Origin: Gammaproteobacteria bacterium
GTDB taxonomy: Bacteria > Pseudomonadota > Gammaproteobacteria > UBA9339
Length of the DNA stretch: 58,495 nt
Assembly (NCBI GenBank): GCA_016936855.1
Contig: JAFGXA010000028.1
Span: forward strand, 1 to 58,495
Direction: 5' to 3'
A model generated the notes under the pieces. That model was not told the DNA's origin. It saw nothing but the letters and a program-made list of their open reading frames with translations, and did not search any database. Position 1 is the stretch's first letter, and each line of letters begins with the position of its first letter. Both the position numbers and the translations under genes were made by a program. Positions 40,785 through 49,541 of this stretch are shown here, one piece after another.

Positions 40785-42025
40785 TACTTAATTCGCTTGA
40801 ATAACAAAGCTACGTTTGTCCCACCAAACCCTAACGAATTAGATAAAACAGTATCAATCTTCATTTCTCGTGCAACATGAGGAACAAAATCCAAATCACA
40901 TTCATCATCCGGATTATCAAGATTAATAGTAGGAGGCGCTACTTTATCTTGAATAGCAAGCACCGAAACAACAGCTTCCACTGCTCCAGCTGCTCCCAAC
41001 ATATGGCCGGTCATTGACTTGGTTGAGCTTACTGGCAATTTGTAGGCCTGTTCTCCAAAGACATTTTTAATTGCTCTGACTTCGACTATATCACCAGCTA
41101 GAGTTGAAGTACCATGAGCATTTATATAATCGAGTTCGTTTGTGTTTAATTTAGCACTGGCTAAGGCGTGTTTGATAGCTCTTGAAGAACCATCCGCAGC
41201 AGCATCTGGAGCTGTTATATGATAAGCATCCGCACTCATACCAATGCCTGCAAGCTCAGCATAAATATGCGCTCCACGAGCTTTAGCATGTTCATACTCT
41301 TCCAACACTAACATCCCAGCTCCGTCGCCCATGATAAAGCCATCACGATCCTTATCCCAAGGACGACTGGCTTTTTCTGGCTCATCATTGCGGCGAGATA
41401 AAGCGCGCGCAGCCGCAAAACCACCAACACCAAGTGGTGTTGTTGCCATTTCAGCACCGCCAGTGACCATAACGTCTGCATCTCCGACTTGAATTAATCG
41501 CGCCGCAGTAGCAATAGAATGGGCACCAGTTGCACAAGCAGAAACTATAGAAAAGCTAGGGCCTTTTAAACCGAACTTTATGCTGGCAAGACCGGGTAGC
41601 ATGTTAATAATAGAGCTAGGAATAAAACTCGGTGATACACGAGAAATCCCTTTTTGCATCAGAGATGCTTGGCTTGCCTGCAATACTGGCAAGCCACCGA
41701 TTCCAGAACCCATAATGGTTCCTATACGGTCAGCATCTTCATTCTCAATATTAAGCCCAGAATCATGAATAGCTTGCGCTGCAGCCACCACACCAAACTG
41801 AATGAAAACATCATTCTTTCTAATCTCTTTGGGTTCCAAAACCCCTGTTGGATCGAAGTTTTCAACGTGAGCTGCAATTTTGACTGGAGAATCAGAAGCG
41901 TCAAAACAGGTTATCGGGGTAACTCCACTCTTTCCATTAAGCAGAGCCTTCCACATAGTATCAACATTAAGACCCAGCGGAGTAATAACTCCAACCCCTG
42001 TTACAACGACACGTCTCTTAGTCAT
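40784..42025 (-). CDS. fabF: 3-oxoacyl-ACP synthase II
   Basis: FabF elongates acyl-ACP with malonyl-ACP. The 413-residue thiolase-fold enzyme has the catalytic Cys in VSACATGAHSI, His in NAHGTSTLAGD and His in STKSMTGHMLGAAGA, with GFGGTN near the C-terminus. All active-site residues are present. It sits between acpP and mltG as in E. coli. Confidence 0.96.
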   Translation of the reverse strand: MTKRRVVVTGVGVITPLGLNVDTMWKALLNGKSGVTPITCFDASDSPVKIAAHVENFDPTGVLEPKEIRKNDVFIQFGVVAAAQAIHDSGLNIENEDADRIGTIMGSGIGGLPVLQASQASLMQKGISRVSPSFIPSSIINMLPGLASIKFGLKGPSFSIVSACATGAHSIATAARLIQVGDADVMVTGGAEMATTPLGVGGFAAARALSRRNDEPEKASRPWDKDRDGFIMGDGAGMLVLEEYEHAKARGAHIYAELAGIGMSADAYHITAPDAAADGSSRAIKHALASAKLNTNELDYINAHGTSTLAGDIVEVRAIKNVFGEQAYKLPVSSTKSMTGHMLGAAGAVEAVVSVLAIQDKVAPPTINLDNPDDECDLDFVPHVAREMKIDTVLSNSLGFGGTNVALLFKRIK

Positions 42026-42056
42026 TTAAGCACAACCTTATTTAGTTTTAATACCT

Positions 42057-42302
42057 TTAACCTTCTTCTTCTGTCTTCTTGGTGATGTAATCAATAGCAC
42101 CTTGAACTGTGGTTATTTTTTCTGCTTCTTCATCAGGAATTTCTGCACCGAACTCTTCTTCCAATGCCATAACCAATTCTACTGTATCCAATGAATCAGC
42201 GCCCAAATCGTCAACAAAAGACGCAGTATTAACAATATTTTTTGCGTCAACACCAAGTTGCTCCGCAACAATTTTCTTTACGCGCTCTTCAATAGTAGCC
42301 AT
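42057..42302 (-). CDS. acpP: Acyl carrier protein
   Basis: This 81-residue acidic four-helix protein carries growing acyl chains. The phosphopantetheine-bearing Ser is in [19 protein letters not shown], almost identical to E. coli AcpP, as are [10 protein letters not shown] and [27 protein letters not shown] upstream of the ATG at 42302 is a strong ribosome site, as expected for an abundant protein. Confidence 0.97.
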   Translation of the reverse strand: MATIEERVKKIVAEQLGVDAKNIVNTASFVDDLGADSLDTVELVMALEEEFGAEIPDEEAEKITTVQGAIDYITKKTEEEG

Positions 42303-42396
42303 ATAGATCTCCTCTTTCTCATAGTTAAAAAATAAGTCTAGTTTAAGGAAAAGTGGTTAACTTGCAAGCTTTTTATTAACTTACTTTTCCACAATT

Positions 42397-43140
42397 TTAC
42401 TGCATAAACATTCCACCATTTACACTAATGGTGGAGCCAGTTATATAAGCAGCCTCATCAGATACCAAAAATGATACCGCATTAGCAATATCATCAACAG
42501 ATCCTGCTCTGCGTAATGGGATTTTTTCCATATATGCAGCTTTATGTTCATCAGATAATTTAGATGTCATTTCAGTTTCAATAAACCCAGGAGCCACACA
42601 ATTAACAGTGATACCCCTTGGTCCAACTTCTTGAGCCAATGATTTGCTAAAAGCAATAACACCTGCTTTTGTTGCTGTATAGTTAGCTTGTCCTGCATTA
42701 CCTATTAAACCAACAACTGAAGCTAGATTTACTATTCTACCCCAACGATTTTTTACCATATCACGTAAACATGCTTGAGATGTGTAAAAAACAGAATTGA
42801 GGTTCACGTTAATTACAGAGTGCCATTCTTCAGGCTTCATACGCAACATAAGATTGTCGCGGGTTATACCTGCATTGTTAATTAAGATTGAAACGGAACC
42901 ATATTTATCCTTTATTTTACTCAACCCTTCAAGCACTGATTCTTGATCGGAAACATTCATGACAATACCTTCACCATTATATCCATATTCTTTTAGGTAG
43001 TTGCTTATTAAATCGGCTTGTTCTTGACCAATATCAGCTCCTATAACAATGGCACCTTGCTTTGCCAAATTTAAAGCGATTGCCTTGCCAATACCTCTGG
43101 CTGCACCGGTTACTAATGCAACTTTGTTTTCTAATGTCAT
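42397..43140 (-). CDS. fabG: 3-oxoacyl-ACP reductase
   Basis: This 247-residue NADPH-dependent SDR reduces 3-ketoacyl-ACP. The Rossmann motif VTGAARGIGKAIA, the structural NNAG, the Ser of VNLASVVG and the YTATK catalytic pair are present. The C-terminal YITGSTISVNGGMFMQ closes the family pattern. GGAGAAA precedes the ATG at 43140. Upstream, toward fabD, lies a 178-base gap with a composite repeat copy. Confidence 0.95.
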   Translation of the reverse strand: MTLENKVALVTGAARGIGKAIALNLAKQGAIVIGADIGQEQADLISNYLKEYGYNGEGIVMNVSDQESVLEGLSKIKDKYGSVSILINNAGITRDNLMLRMKPEEWHSVINVNLNSVFYTSQACLRDMVKNRWGRIVNLASVVGLIGNAGQANYTATKAGVIAFSKSLAQEVGPRGITVNCVAPGFIETEMTSKLSDEHKAAYMEKIPLRRAGSVDDIANAVSFLVSDEAAYITGSTISVNGGMFMQ

Positions 43141-43199
43141 ATTTTTCTCCTGTGTTTGTCCAATGTTACCTTACTGCAAAAACATTGCGCCAATTTGCG

Positions 43200-43305
43200 C
43201 AAGGGCGACCACATAGGGTCGCCCCTACATGTGCCAAACAAATCTCGTTTGCTAATTGACAGCACAGTCATCACAAGGCTTGACTGGGTGACCTCATTAA
43301 TACGG
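43200..43305. repeat. Composite intergenic repeat, copy 2
   Basis: The gap between fabG and fabD holds the hairpin GGGCGACC-ACATAG-GGTCGCCC (43203-43224). CCTACATGTGCCAAACAAATC follows, then AGTCATCACAAGGCTTG and GGGTGACCTC. The blocks and their order match 29155-29350. No T-tract follows the hairpin, so it is not a typical terminator. Confidence 0.7.
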
Positions 43306-43318
43306 CACCACTGCCATT

Positions 43319-44233
43319 TTAATCAACAAAATTAACAGTCGGTACGAGTTTTGTTATCCGTTTATTTAACCCCGTTAAAACTGTGCCCGGCCCCATCTCA
43401 ACGATTTCACTAATACCTTCTTTAACAAAAAACTCTATTGTTTCTACCCATCTGACTGGATTATAAAGCTGTTTGACCAACGCGTTACGTATATCATTTG
43501 GATCAGTATGTATCTTAAGATCATGGTTATGGATAACTGGCATTGATGGTATCTTTATTTCAGTTTTTTGCAAAATTTTAGCAAATTCAAGGGCGGCATC
43601 TTTAAGTAATTCGCAATGCGACGGCACAGACATAGGCAAAACTTTTGCTAATTTAGCACCATACTCTTTAGATAACACAACAGCTCTTTTAATTGCAGTT
43701 AAATTACCAGCAATTACAGTTTGTCCAATTGAGTTAAAATTGGCGGGGCTTAAAGCTTCGTTTTCACGAGCCGCATCACACAATTGCGATATTTTTTTAT
43801 TATCCAACCCAATGATTGCAGCCATGCCTCCTATGCCATCTGGCACAGCGGCTTGCATTAACCTGCCACGGTTAGATACTAACGTAATTGCGTCTTTGAA
43901 ATCCAAAGATTCTGCAGCAACTAGAGCAGCATATTCACCAAGACTATGCCCAGCTAAGTAGCTTGGTATTTGTTGATTTTGTTCGCACCATACTCGCCAT
44001 GCAGCAATATCTGCCGCAAGCATAGCTACCTGAGTATATTCTGTTTGGTTTAGTTTATTGTTGGGATCGTTTTGAACTAAATCCCATAAGTCATAACCCA
44101 ATACAGTTGAAGCTTCATCAAATGTTGTTTTAACGGTGGTGTGTTTCTCTGCAAATTCAGCCAACATACCGATTTTTTGTGAACCCTGACCAGGAAAAAC
44201 AATCGCAATTTTTTTAGCTGATTCTATTTGCAT
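43319..44233 (-). CDS. fabD: Malonyl-CoA:ACP transacylase
   Basis: FabD moves malonyl groups from CoA to ACP. The 304-residue protein has the PGQGSQ loop, the nucleophile Ser in LAGHSLGEYAALVAA, Arg in SNRGRLMQ and the catalytic His in SVPSHCELL. GPGTVLTGLNKRI near the end is typical. The start lies one base after the fabH stop, so the two are cotranscribed. Confidence 0.95.
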   Translation of the reverse strand: MQIESAKKIAIVFPGQGSQKIGMLAEFAEKHTTVKTTFDEASTVLGYDLWDLVQNDPNNKLNQTEYTQVAMLAADIAAWRVWCEQNQQIPSYLAGHSLGEYAALVAAESLDFKDAITLVSNRGRLMQAAVPDGIGGMAAIIGLDNKKISQLCDAARENEALSPANFNSIGQTVIAGNLTAIKRAVVLSKEYGAKLAKVLPMSVPSHCELLKDAALEFAKILQKTEIKIPSMPVIHNHDLKIHTDPNDIRNALVKQLYNPVRWVETIEFFVKEGISEIVEMGPGTVLTGLNKRITKLVPTVNFVD

Positions 44234-44234
44234 A

Positions 44235-45197
44235 TTAGTAATCTACCAGTGCGGAACCCCAAGTAAAGCCAGCACCAAATGCCTCCATCAACAATGTTTG
44301 TCCACGCTTTATACGACCATCTCTAATCGCAGTATCTAGAGCAAGCGGCACCGATGATGCTGAAGTATTTCCCTGATCTTGAATAGTGACAATAACTCGT
44401 TCCATAGGCAAATTAATACGCTTTGCAGTTGCTTGTATAATACGCATATTAGCCTGATGAGGTATCAACCAATCAAGTTTTTCAATGGGGAGATTGTTAA
44501 TCTCTAACGAATGATTAGCTATTTCACCAAGTTTTTTTACAGCAACCTTAAACACTTCACTACCAGCCATGTGCACCAAAGCGTCTTTTTTTTCAACATA
44601 CATAGCATCTTTAGCGTAGAGCAAATCTTTGTAAGAACCATCAGCGCCTATGGTAACAGAGCGAATCCCTGGCTTAGTGTCGGCGACCAATACAGCAGCG
44701 CCTGCCCCATCGCCAAATAATACACAAGTGCCACGATCGGTCCAATCGGTTACCTTCGATAGTGCCTCAGCTGCAACCAACAAAACACATTTAGCACTAC
44801 CATTTTGAATATATTGGTTGGCAATATTTAGTTGGTAAATAAAACCAGTACATCCGGCGTTAATATCAAAAGCTGGGATGTTTTTAATACCGAGTCTATT
44901 TTGTAGAATACAGGCCGCACTAGGAAAACTGTACTCATTAGTTGCCGATGCTACGATAATTAAATCTATTTGCGATCTATCAATAGCAGCTGCATCTATG
45001 GCATTAACTGCCGCATCGTAAACCATGTCCCCCAACACTTCATTTTCAGAAAGAATATGCCGCTGCTTTATACCGCTGCGCTCAGTAATCCATTCATCAC
45101 TTGTATCAACAATTTTTTCTAGATCTTTGTTAGTTAAAATTTTCTTAGGGCTAAAACTACCGGTGCCAACAATTCTAGCGTACGATAGGTTGTTCAA
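44235..45197 (-). CDS. fabH: 3-oxoacyl-ACP synthase III
   Basis: FabH starts fatty acid synthesis by condensing acetyl-CoA with malonyl-ACP. The 320-residue protein has the catalytic Cys in INAGCTGFIY, His in WLIPHQANMRI and Asn in DQGNTSASSVP, with the closing GAGFTWGSALV. The start lies 23 bases inside the end of plsX, so expression is tied to phospholipid synthesis. Confidence 0.96.
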   Translation of the reverse strand: MNNLSYARIVGTGSFSPKKILTNKDLEKIVDTSDEWITERSGIKQRHILSENEVLGDMVYDAAVNAIDAAAIDRSQIDLIIVASATNEYSFPSAACILQNRLGIKNIPAFDINAGCTGFIYQLNIANQYIQNGSAKCVLLVAAEALSKVTDWTDRGTCVLFGDGAGAAVLVADTKPGIRSVTIGADGSYKDLLYAKDAMYVEKKDALVHMAGSEVFKVAVKKLGEIANHSLEINNLPIEKLDWLIPHQANMRIIQATAKRINLPMERVIVTIQDQGNTSASSVPLALDTAIRDGRIKRGQTLLMEAFGAGFTWGSALVDY

Positions 45198-46233
45198 TAG
45201 ATGATTCCTCCACTAATATTTTGCCAACTTTGTCGCCAATCAGTCGTGGCACATCATTTTCCGCCTCAAGCATGGCTTCTTCGATTGCGCATTTAAATGC
45301 TTCAACGTTGGCACTACCGTGGCTTTTAATTACTACACCTTTTAGACCTATAAGACTAGCTCCATTGCGCTTATTTGGGTCTAAATTGGTTTTTAATTTT
45401 TTCAACATTGGTATTGCGATAATAGTTGCAAATTTCCCATAGAAACTACCTAAAAAAGCTTTTTTTGCATAAGAGCCAACCATTTTCAATAAACCTTCGA
45501 GCGATTTTAAAGTGATATTACCAATAAAACCGTCGCAAACCACAACATCAACAACACCCTTAAATATGTCATTACCTTCAATATAACCGTAAAAATTAAT
45601 TTCCTTTGATTCAGAGAGCATTTGAGCTGTTCTCTTAACTAAATCGTTACCTTTAATCTCCTCTTCGCCTATGTTCAAAAGCCCTACTTTAGGTTTTTTA
45701 ATTCCATGCAAAGCTCTAGTCATCACGGACCCCATAATCGCGAATTGATACAAATGATCTGCGCAGGAATCTATATTTGCTCCAAGATCAAGCATATAAA
45801 CTCCTTTATGAGGAATCCTGGTCGGTAGAGATGATATAAGTGCAGGCCTATCTACTCCCGGTAAAGTTTTCAAAACAAAACGAGAAGTTGCCATCAAGGC
45901 TCCAGTATTACCAGAGCTCACACAAGCCCTAGCGATACCATCACGCACGAGATTGATGGCCACTCTCATTGAAGAGTCTTTCTTTTTACGTAACGCTTTA
46001 GATGGCAGTTCATCCATAGCCACCTGCTCTGAGGCATGTTTAATAGTTAGTCGACGTAAAGATCGCTTAGTGTGGGACTTTACTTGAGCCTCAAGAAAAT
46101 CTTCGTCTCCTACTAAAATCAAACGCAGATTTTTATGCTTTTTCAACACAGCAATGGCAGCTGGCACGGTTACAGCAGCACCGTAATCTCCGCCCATTGC
46201 ATCAATCGCGATTGTGACCTTTTTCATGCTCAC
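45175..46233 (-). CDS. plsX: Phosphate acyltransferase PlsX
   Basis: PlsX converts acyl-ACP to acyl-phosphate for glycerolipid synthesis. The 352-residue protein starts AIDAMGGDYGAAVTVPAA and contains SSGNTGALMATSRFVLKTLPG, LDLGANIDS, NIGEEEIKGN and VVCDGFIGNI, which are family hallmarks. It follows rpmF by one base, as in most gammaproteobacteria. Confidence 0.96.
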   Translation of the reverse strand: MSMKKVTIAIDAMGGDYGAAVTVPAAIAVLKKHKNLRLILVGDEDFLEAQVKSHTKRSLRRLTIKHASEQVAMDELPSKALRKKKDSSMRVAINLVRDGIARACVSSGNTGALMATSRFVLKTLPGVDRPALISSLPTRIPHKGVYMLDLGANIDSCADHLYQFAIMGSVMTRALHGIKKPKVGLLNIGEEEIKGNDLVKRTAQMLSESKEINFYGYIEGNDIFKGVVDVVVCDGFIGNITLKSLEGLLKMVGSYAKKAFLGSFYGKFATIIAIPMLKKLKTNLDPNKRNGASLIGLKGVVIKSHGSANVEAFKCAIEEAMLEAENDVPRLIGDKVGKILVEESSIEQPIVR

Positions 46234-46234
46234 T

Positions 46235-46438
46235 CTATTCTTCAGATGCTGACTCGTTTTCTTCTACCTTAGGAGTGATCACCTGTCGACCACGATAAAA
46301 ACCATCTTTGGTTATGTGATGGCGACGATGTGTTTCTCCAGTATTGTTATCCACAGATATAGTAGATATGCTCAATGCATCATGAGCACGGCGCATTCCA
46401 CGTTTCGATCTTGTTTTTTTACTTTTTTGTACAGCCAT
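46235..46438 (-). CDS. rpmF: 50S ribosomal protein L32
   Basis: This 67-residue basic protein begins [20 protein letters not shown], the L32 signature, and continues [17 protein letters not shown]. It carries an acidic tail ([11 protein letters not shown]) about ten residues longer than E. coli L32. The usual upstream companion yceD (DUF177) is missing: only 61 bases separate it from rluC. Confidence 0.95.
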   Translation of the reverse strand: MAVQKSKKTRSKRGMRRAHDALSISTISVDNNTGETHRRHHITKDGFYRGRQVITPKVEENESASEE

Positions 46439-46499
46439 TATTGTTACCTATATTATAATTTTTAGTTTGTAAAAAGATGGCATACTAATGTTTATGTTT

Positions 46500-47492
46500 T
46501 TAACTGTCAATTTTATCATGGTTTTTGTCATGAATACGTTGATTTAACTTTCGCAAAAACATTTGCAAATCCAGAGGTAATTCGGCTTTGATGGCTATGG
46601 TTTTTTTTGTTACAGGGTGAAGGAATTGTAGTTCGTAGGCATGTAAAAACATACGTTTTAAACCCAAGAATGCCATCTTCTTATTAAATTCTCGGTCACC
46701 ATACTTTTGATCTCTTGCAATTGGTCTACCTAAAAACGCCGCATGAACCCTTATTTGATGAGTTCTACCTGTGTGCAAGATAACTTTCATTAGAGAAGCT
46801 AGCTCAGCAGTGTGTTCTGGGATAAATTCACTAATAGATTTCTTACCACTGGGAGCAATTTTAACCAAGCCCTCTCCATCTTGGCTGCGATATTTATGTA
46901 GCGGCTGATCAACAACCCTACCTTTTCCTTGCCACGGCCCTTTTATCAACGCCAAATATGTTTTCTTTATGTTATCGTTTTGAAATTGCTGCTGCAGATC
47001 CACCAAAACCGAACGCTTTTTAGCTAATAACAAGCAACCTGAGGTATCGCGATCTAAACGGTGTACAAGCTCCAAATTAGAAAATTCCAATTTTATCGCT
47101 CGCATGATTTCAATCACCCCAAACTTAATACCGCTACCAGCGTGTACGGCTATGCCAGCAGGTTTATTTATAACGAGCAAACTTTTGTCTTCATAAATAA
47201 CAGAATTCGAAAGCAGCGTTTGTAATTTTTCTCCTGGAATATCTTCAGAGGTTTTCTCAGCTCTGCGCATCGGCGGAATTCGTATTTCATCGTATTCCTG
47301 CAACTTATATCCAGCCTTTATTCTTTTGCTGTTTACCCTTACCTGCCCTGTACGAATAATCCGATATATATACGTTTTTGGAACACCTTTTAATGTTTTT
47401 AACAAAAAATTGTCCAATCTTTGCCCCGCATCATTTGCAAAAGCTATTAATTTTTTTGCAGACAAATTGCCTAATCTGTTTTCTCTAACCAT
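46500..47492 (-). CDS. rluC: 23S rRNA pseudouridine synthase RluC
   Basis: RluC makes pseudouridines in helix 71 and nearby sites of 23S rRNA. The 330-residue protein has an N-terminal S4 RNA-binding domain (about 18-75, RLDNFLLKTLKGVPKTYIYR) and the RluA-type catalytic domain with Asp in LVHRLDRDTSGCLLLAK. KTYLALIKGPW and TGRTHQIRVHAAFLGRPI follow. It is divergent from rne, as in E. coli. Confidence 0.93.
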   Translation of the reverse strand: MVRENRLGNLSAKKLIAFANDAGQRLDNFLLKTLKGVPKTYIYRIIRTGQVRVNSKRIKAGYKLQEYDEIRIPPMRRAEKTSEDIPGEKLQTLLSNSVIYEDKSLLVINKPAGIAVHAGSGIKFGVIEIMRAIKLEFSNLELVHRLDRDTSGCLLLAKKRSVLVDLQQQFQNDNIKKTYLALIKGPWQGKGRVVDQPLHKYRSQDGEGLVKIAPSGKKSISEFIPEHTAELASLMKVILHTGRTHQIRVHAAFLGRPIARDQKYGDREFNKKMAFLGLKRMFLHAYELQFLHPVTKKTIAIKAELPLDLQMFLRKLNQRIHDKNHDKIDS

Positions 47493-47668
47493 TTGTTTTT
47501 AATTTTATATTGTCTATATGTCAGTATTTAATAACGCCAAACATATGCTTGATGTCCAGCGAAGCGGATGCTATTATGCCAAGTCTCGTGATAAAGACAC
47601 AAGATAAATAGTTTATTGTCGGCGAACCTGCAAAGCAGTTGAGCGCCATTAAAAAAAGGTTTTACAAT
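47493..47668 (+). promoter_or_regulatory. rne leader / rluC-rne divergent region
   Basis: This 176-base region separates two divergent genes and must hold both promoters. In E. coli the rne 5' leader folds into hairpins through which RNase E limits its own mRNA. Here there are imperfect short inverted repeats (around CCAGCGAAGCGG and GTCTCGTGATAAAGACAC), but no structure I can confirm. No other feature was seen. Confidence 0.3.
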
Positions 47669-49516
47669 ATGTCAAAAATGTTAATTAACGCAACTAATGC
47701 GGAAGAGTTGCGCGTAGCCGTTATTGAAGACGGCAAACTTGCTGATTTCAACACTCAAGATCCTGAGAGAGAGCAAAAAAAATCCAACATCTATAAGGGT
47801 AAAGTTACAAGACTGGAACCAAGTCTAGGGGCTGCTTTTGTAGATTATGGGGCTGAACGCCACGGATTTCTTCCCATCAAAGAGGTGTCTCGTGATTATT
47901 TCATAACCACTGAAGCTAATAACGAACCGATATCTAAAATAAAAATAACTGATGTCTTAAAAGAAGGCCAAGAGATTATCGTTCAAATCAGCAAAGAAGA
48001 AAGGGGTAATAAAGGAGCAGCCCTTACTACCTTTATCAGCCTGGCCGGCTCGTATCTAGTACTGATGCCAAATAATCCGAGAGCCGGTGGTGTATCAAGA
48101 CGCATAGAAGGAAAAGATAGAGACGAGCTAAGAAGCATACTAAGTCAACTTAAAATCCCTGAGGATACGGGGGTTATTGTAAGAACAGCCGGTATGGGTA
48201 AGAGTATAGAAGAGTTACAGTGGGATTTAGACGCCCTGCTTCATCACTCTAAAGCCATCCAAGATGCGGCTAAAGAGCGCTCCGCCCCATTCCTTATTTT
48301 GCGTGAAAGCGATATTGTAACACGCACTTTACGCGATCATTTGCGTCCCGACCTCACAGACATTATCGTTGATGATTCGAACATAATGAACAAGATCGTT
48401 GATTATTTGAACCATTATCGCCCTGCGTTCGCCGAGCATGTAAAGCTTCATCAAGATAAAGTTCCGCTATTTAGCTTTTACAAGATTGAACAGCAAATCG
48501 AGACTGCCTTTCAACGCGAGGTACGCCTACCATCAGGAGGGTCTATTGTTATTGATCCAACTGAAGCCTTGATTAGTATCGACGTTAATTCCTCGAAAGC
48601 CACAGCTGGTAGCAATATTGAAGAAACCGCTCTCAACACCAATCTAGAGGCAGCTGATGAAGTTGCCAGGCAATTAAGATTACGCGACATTGGTGGTCTT
48701 ATTGTAATTGATTTTATCGATATGATGCAGTTACAAAATCAACGAGAGGTTACCAATCGATTAAGGAAGGCGCTAAGTCGTGATCGCGCACGCGTTCGTA
48801 TTGGCAACATTACTAAATTTGGCTTGATGGAAATGTCGAGACAGCGACTTCGCCCAGCAATTTACACTAACATACAAGTTCCTTGCCCAAGATGTGATGG
48901 CCAAGGAACCATTCGTAGTATAACTTCGTTAGCCCAATCGGTCTTAAGATTGGCCGAAGAACAGGCATCATTAATTGGCACTGCTCAAGTTCAAATACAT
49001 TTGCCAACCGATTTGGCCACTTTTATTCTAAACGAAAAACGTCATGTTATCGGTGAAATCGAAGCAAGGCATTCAATACAAATAATAATTATTCCAAATC
49101 AATTTATTAACACTCCTAAATATAAAATACGAAGAGTAAAAACAATCGATTTGCCGAAGGGTAAAAGGGATATAAAAAGCTATAAATTGCTGCAACCACC
49201 AAAATTTGATGTTCCGGATTTCAGGGACAAAAATGCTAAAGAATCAGTAATGGAAAAAGCTGCGATAACAGAGCTTAGGCATAACAAACCAAGTCCTATC
49301 CAGAAAAAACCATTAATTGGTAGTTTTATAGGTAAAATAAAAACAAAATTATTTACCCCTGAAAAACCACAGGAAGAAACTACTCAAAAAAATACACAAC
49401 ACAGAAGACCGTATTACGGAAATAAAAATAAATCACCACAAAAAAGCCAAACAGCAGCTAATAGGCGTGGCTCCCGTGGCGGCAAACCAAGAACAACAAC
49501 GCGCAAGCAATCTTAA
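47669..49516 (+). CDS. rne: Ribonuclease E, short form
   Basis: This endonuclease leads mRNA decay and rRNA/tRNA processing. The 615-residue protein has an S1 domain (about 25-125: KKSNIYKGKVTRLEPSLGAA, FVDYGAERHGFLP), the 5'-sensor/RNase H-like part, the DNase I-like catalytic site (ISIDVNSSKAT, GGLIVIDFIDMM) and the Zn-link CPRCDGQGTIRS. After about residue 520 only a short basic tail remains, against more than 500 residues of degradosome scaffold in E. coli. The ATG at 47669 has AAAGG upstream and aligns with the E. coli start; a TTG at 47639 is in frame. Confidence 0.95.
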   Translation: MSKMLINATNAEELRVAVIEDGKLADFNTQDPEREQKKSNIYKGKVTRLEPSLGAAFVDYGAERHGFLPIKEVSRDYFITTEANNEPISKIKITDVLKEGQEIIVQISKEERGNKGAALTTFISLAGSYLVLMPNNPRAGGVSRRIEGKDRDELRSILSQLKIPEDTGVIVRTAGMGKSIEELQWDLDALLHHSKAIQDAAKERSAPFLILRESDIVTRTLRDHLRPDLTDIIVDDSNIMNKIVDYLNHYRPAFAEHVKLHQDKVPLFSFYKIEQQIETAFQREVRLPSGGSIVIDPTEALISIDVNSSKATAGSNIEETALNTNLEAADEVARQLRLRDIGGLIVIDFIDMMQLQNQREVTNRLRKALSRDRARVRIGNITKFGLMEMSRQRLRPAIYTNIQVPCPRCDGQGTIRSITSLAQSVLRLAEEQASLIGTAQVQIHLPTDLATFILNEKRHVIGEIEARHSIQIIIIPNQFINTPKYKIRRVKTIDLPKGKRDIKSYKLLQPPKFDVPDFRDKNAKESVMEKAAITELRHNKPSPIQKKPLIGSFIGKIKTKLFTPEKPQEETTQKNTQHRRPYYGNKNKSPQKSQTAANRRGSRGGKPRTTTRKQS

Positions 49517-49520
49517 CACG

Positions 49521-49541
49521 GCCCCGGATCAAGTCCGGGGC
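49521..49541. repeat. Palindrome copy between rne and ppiD
   Basis: GCCCCGGA and TCCGGGGC flank TCAAG, five bases after the rne stop. The ppiD stop codon (49529-49531) lies in the loop. The loop and arms resemble the copy at 11885-11905. No T-tract is present. Confidence 0.85.

Noticed and set aside
43200-43230. Terminator after fabD
   Set aside because: The hairpin lacks a T-tract and matches a repeat copy elsewhere.
47493-47638. Replication origin at the switch from mostly minus to plus genes
   Set aside because: The switch is the conserved rluC/rne divergence, and no DnaA-box-like sites were seen in it.
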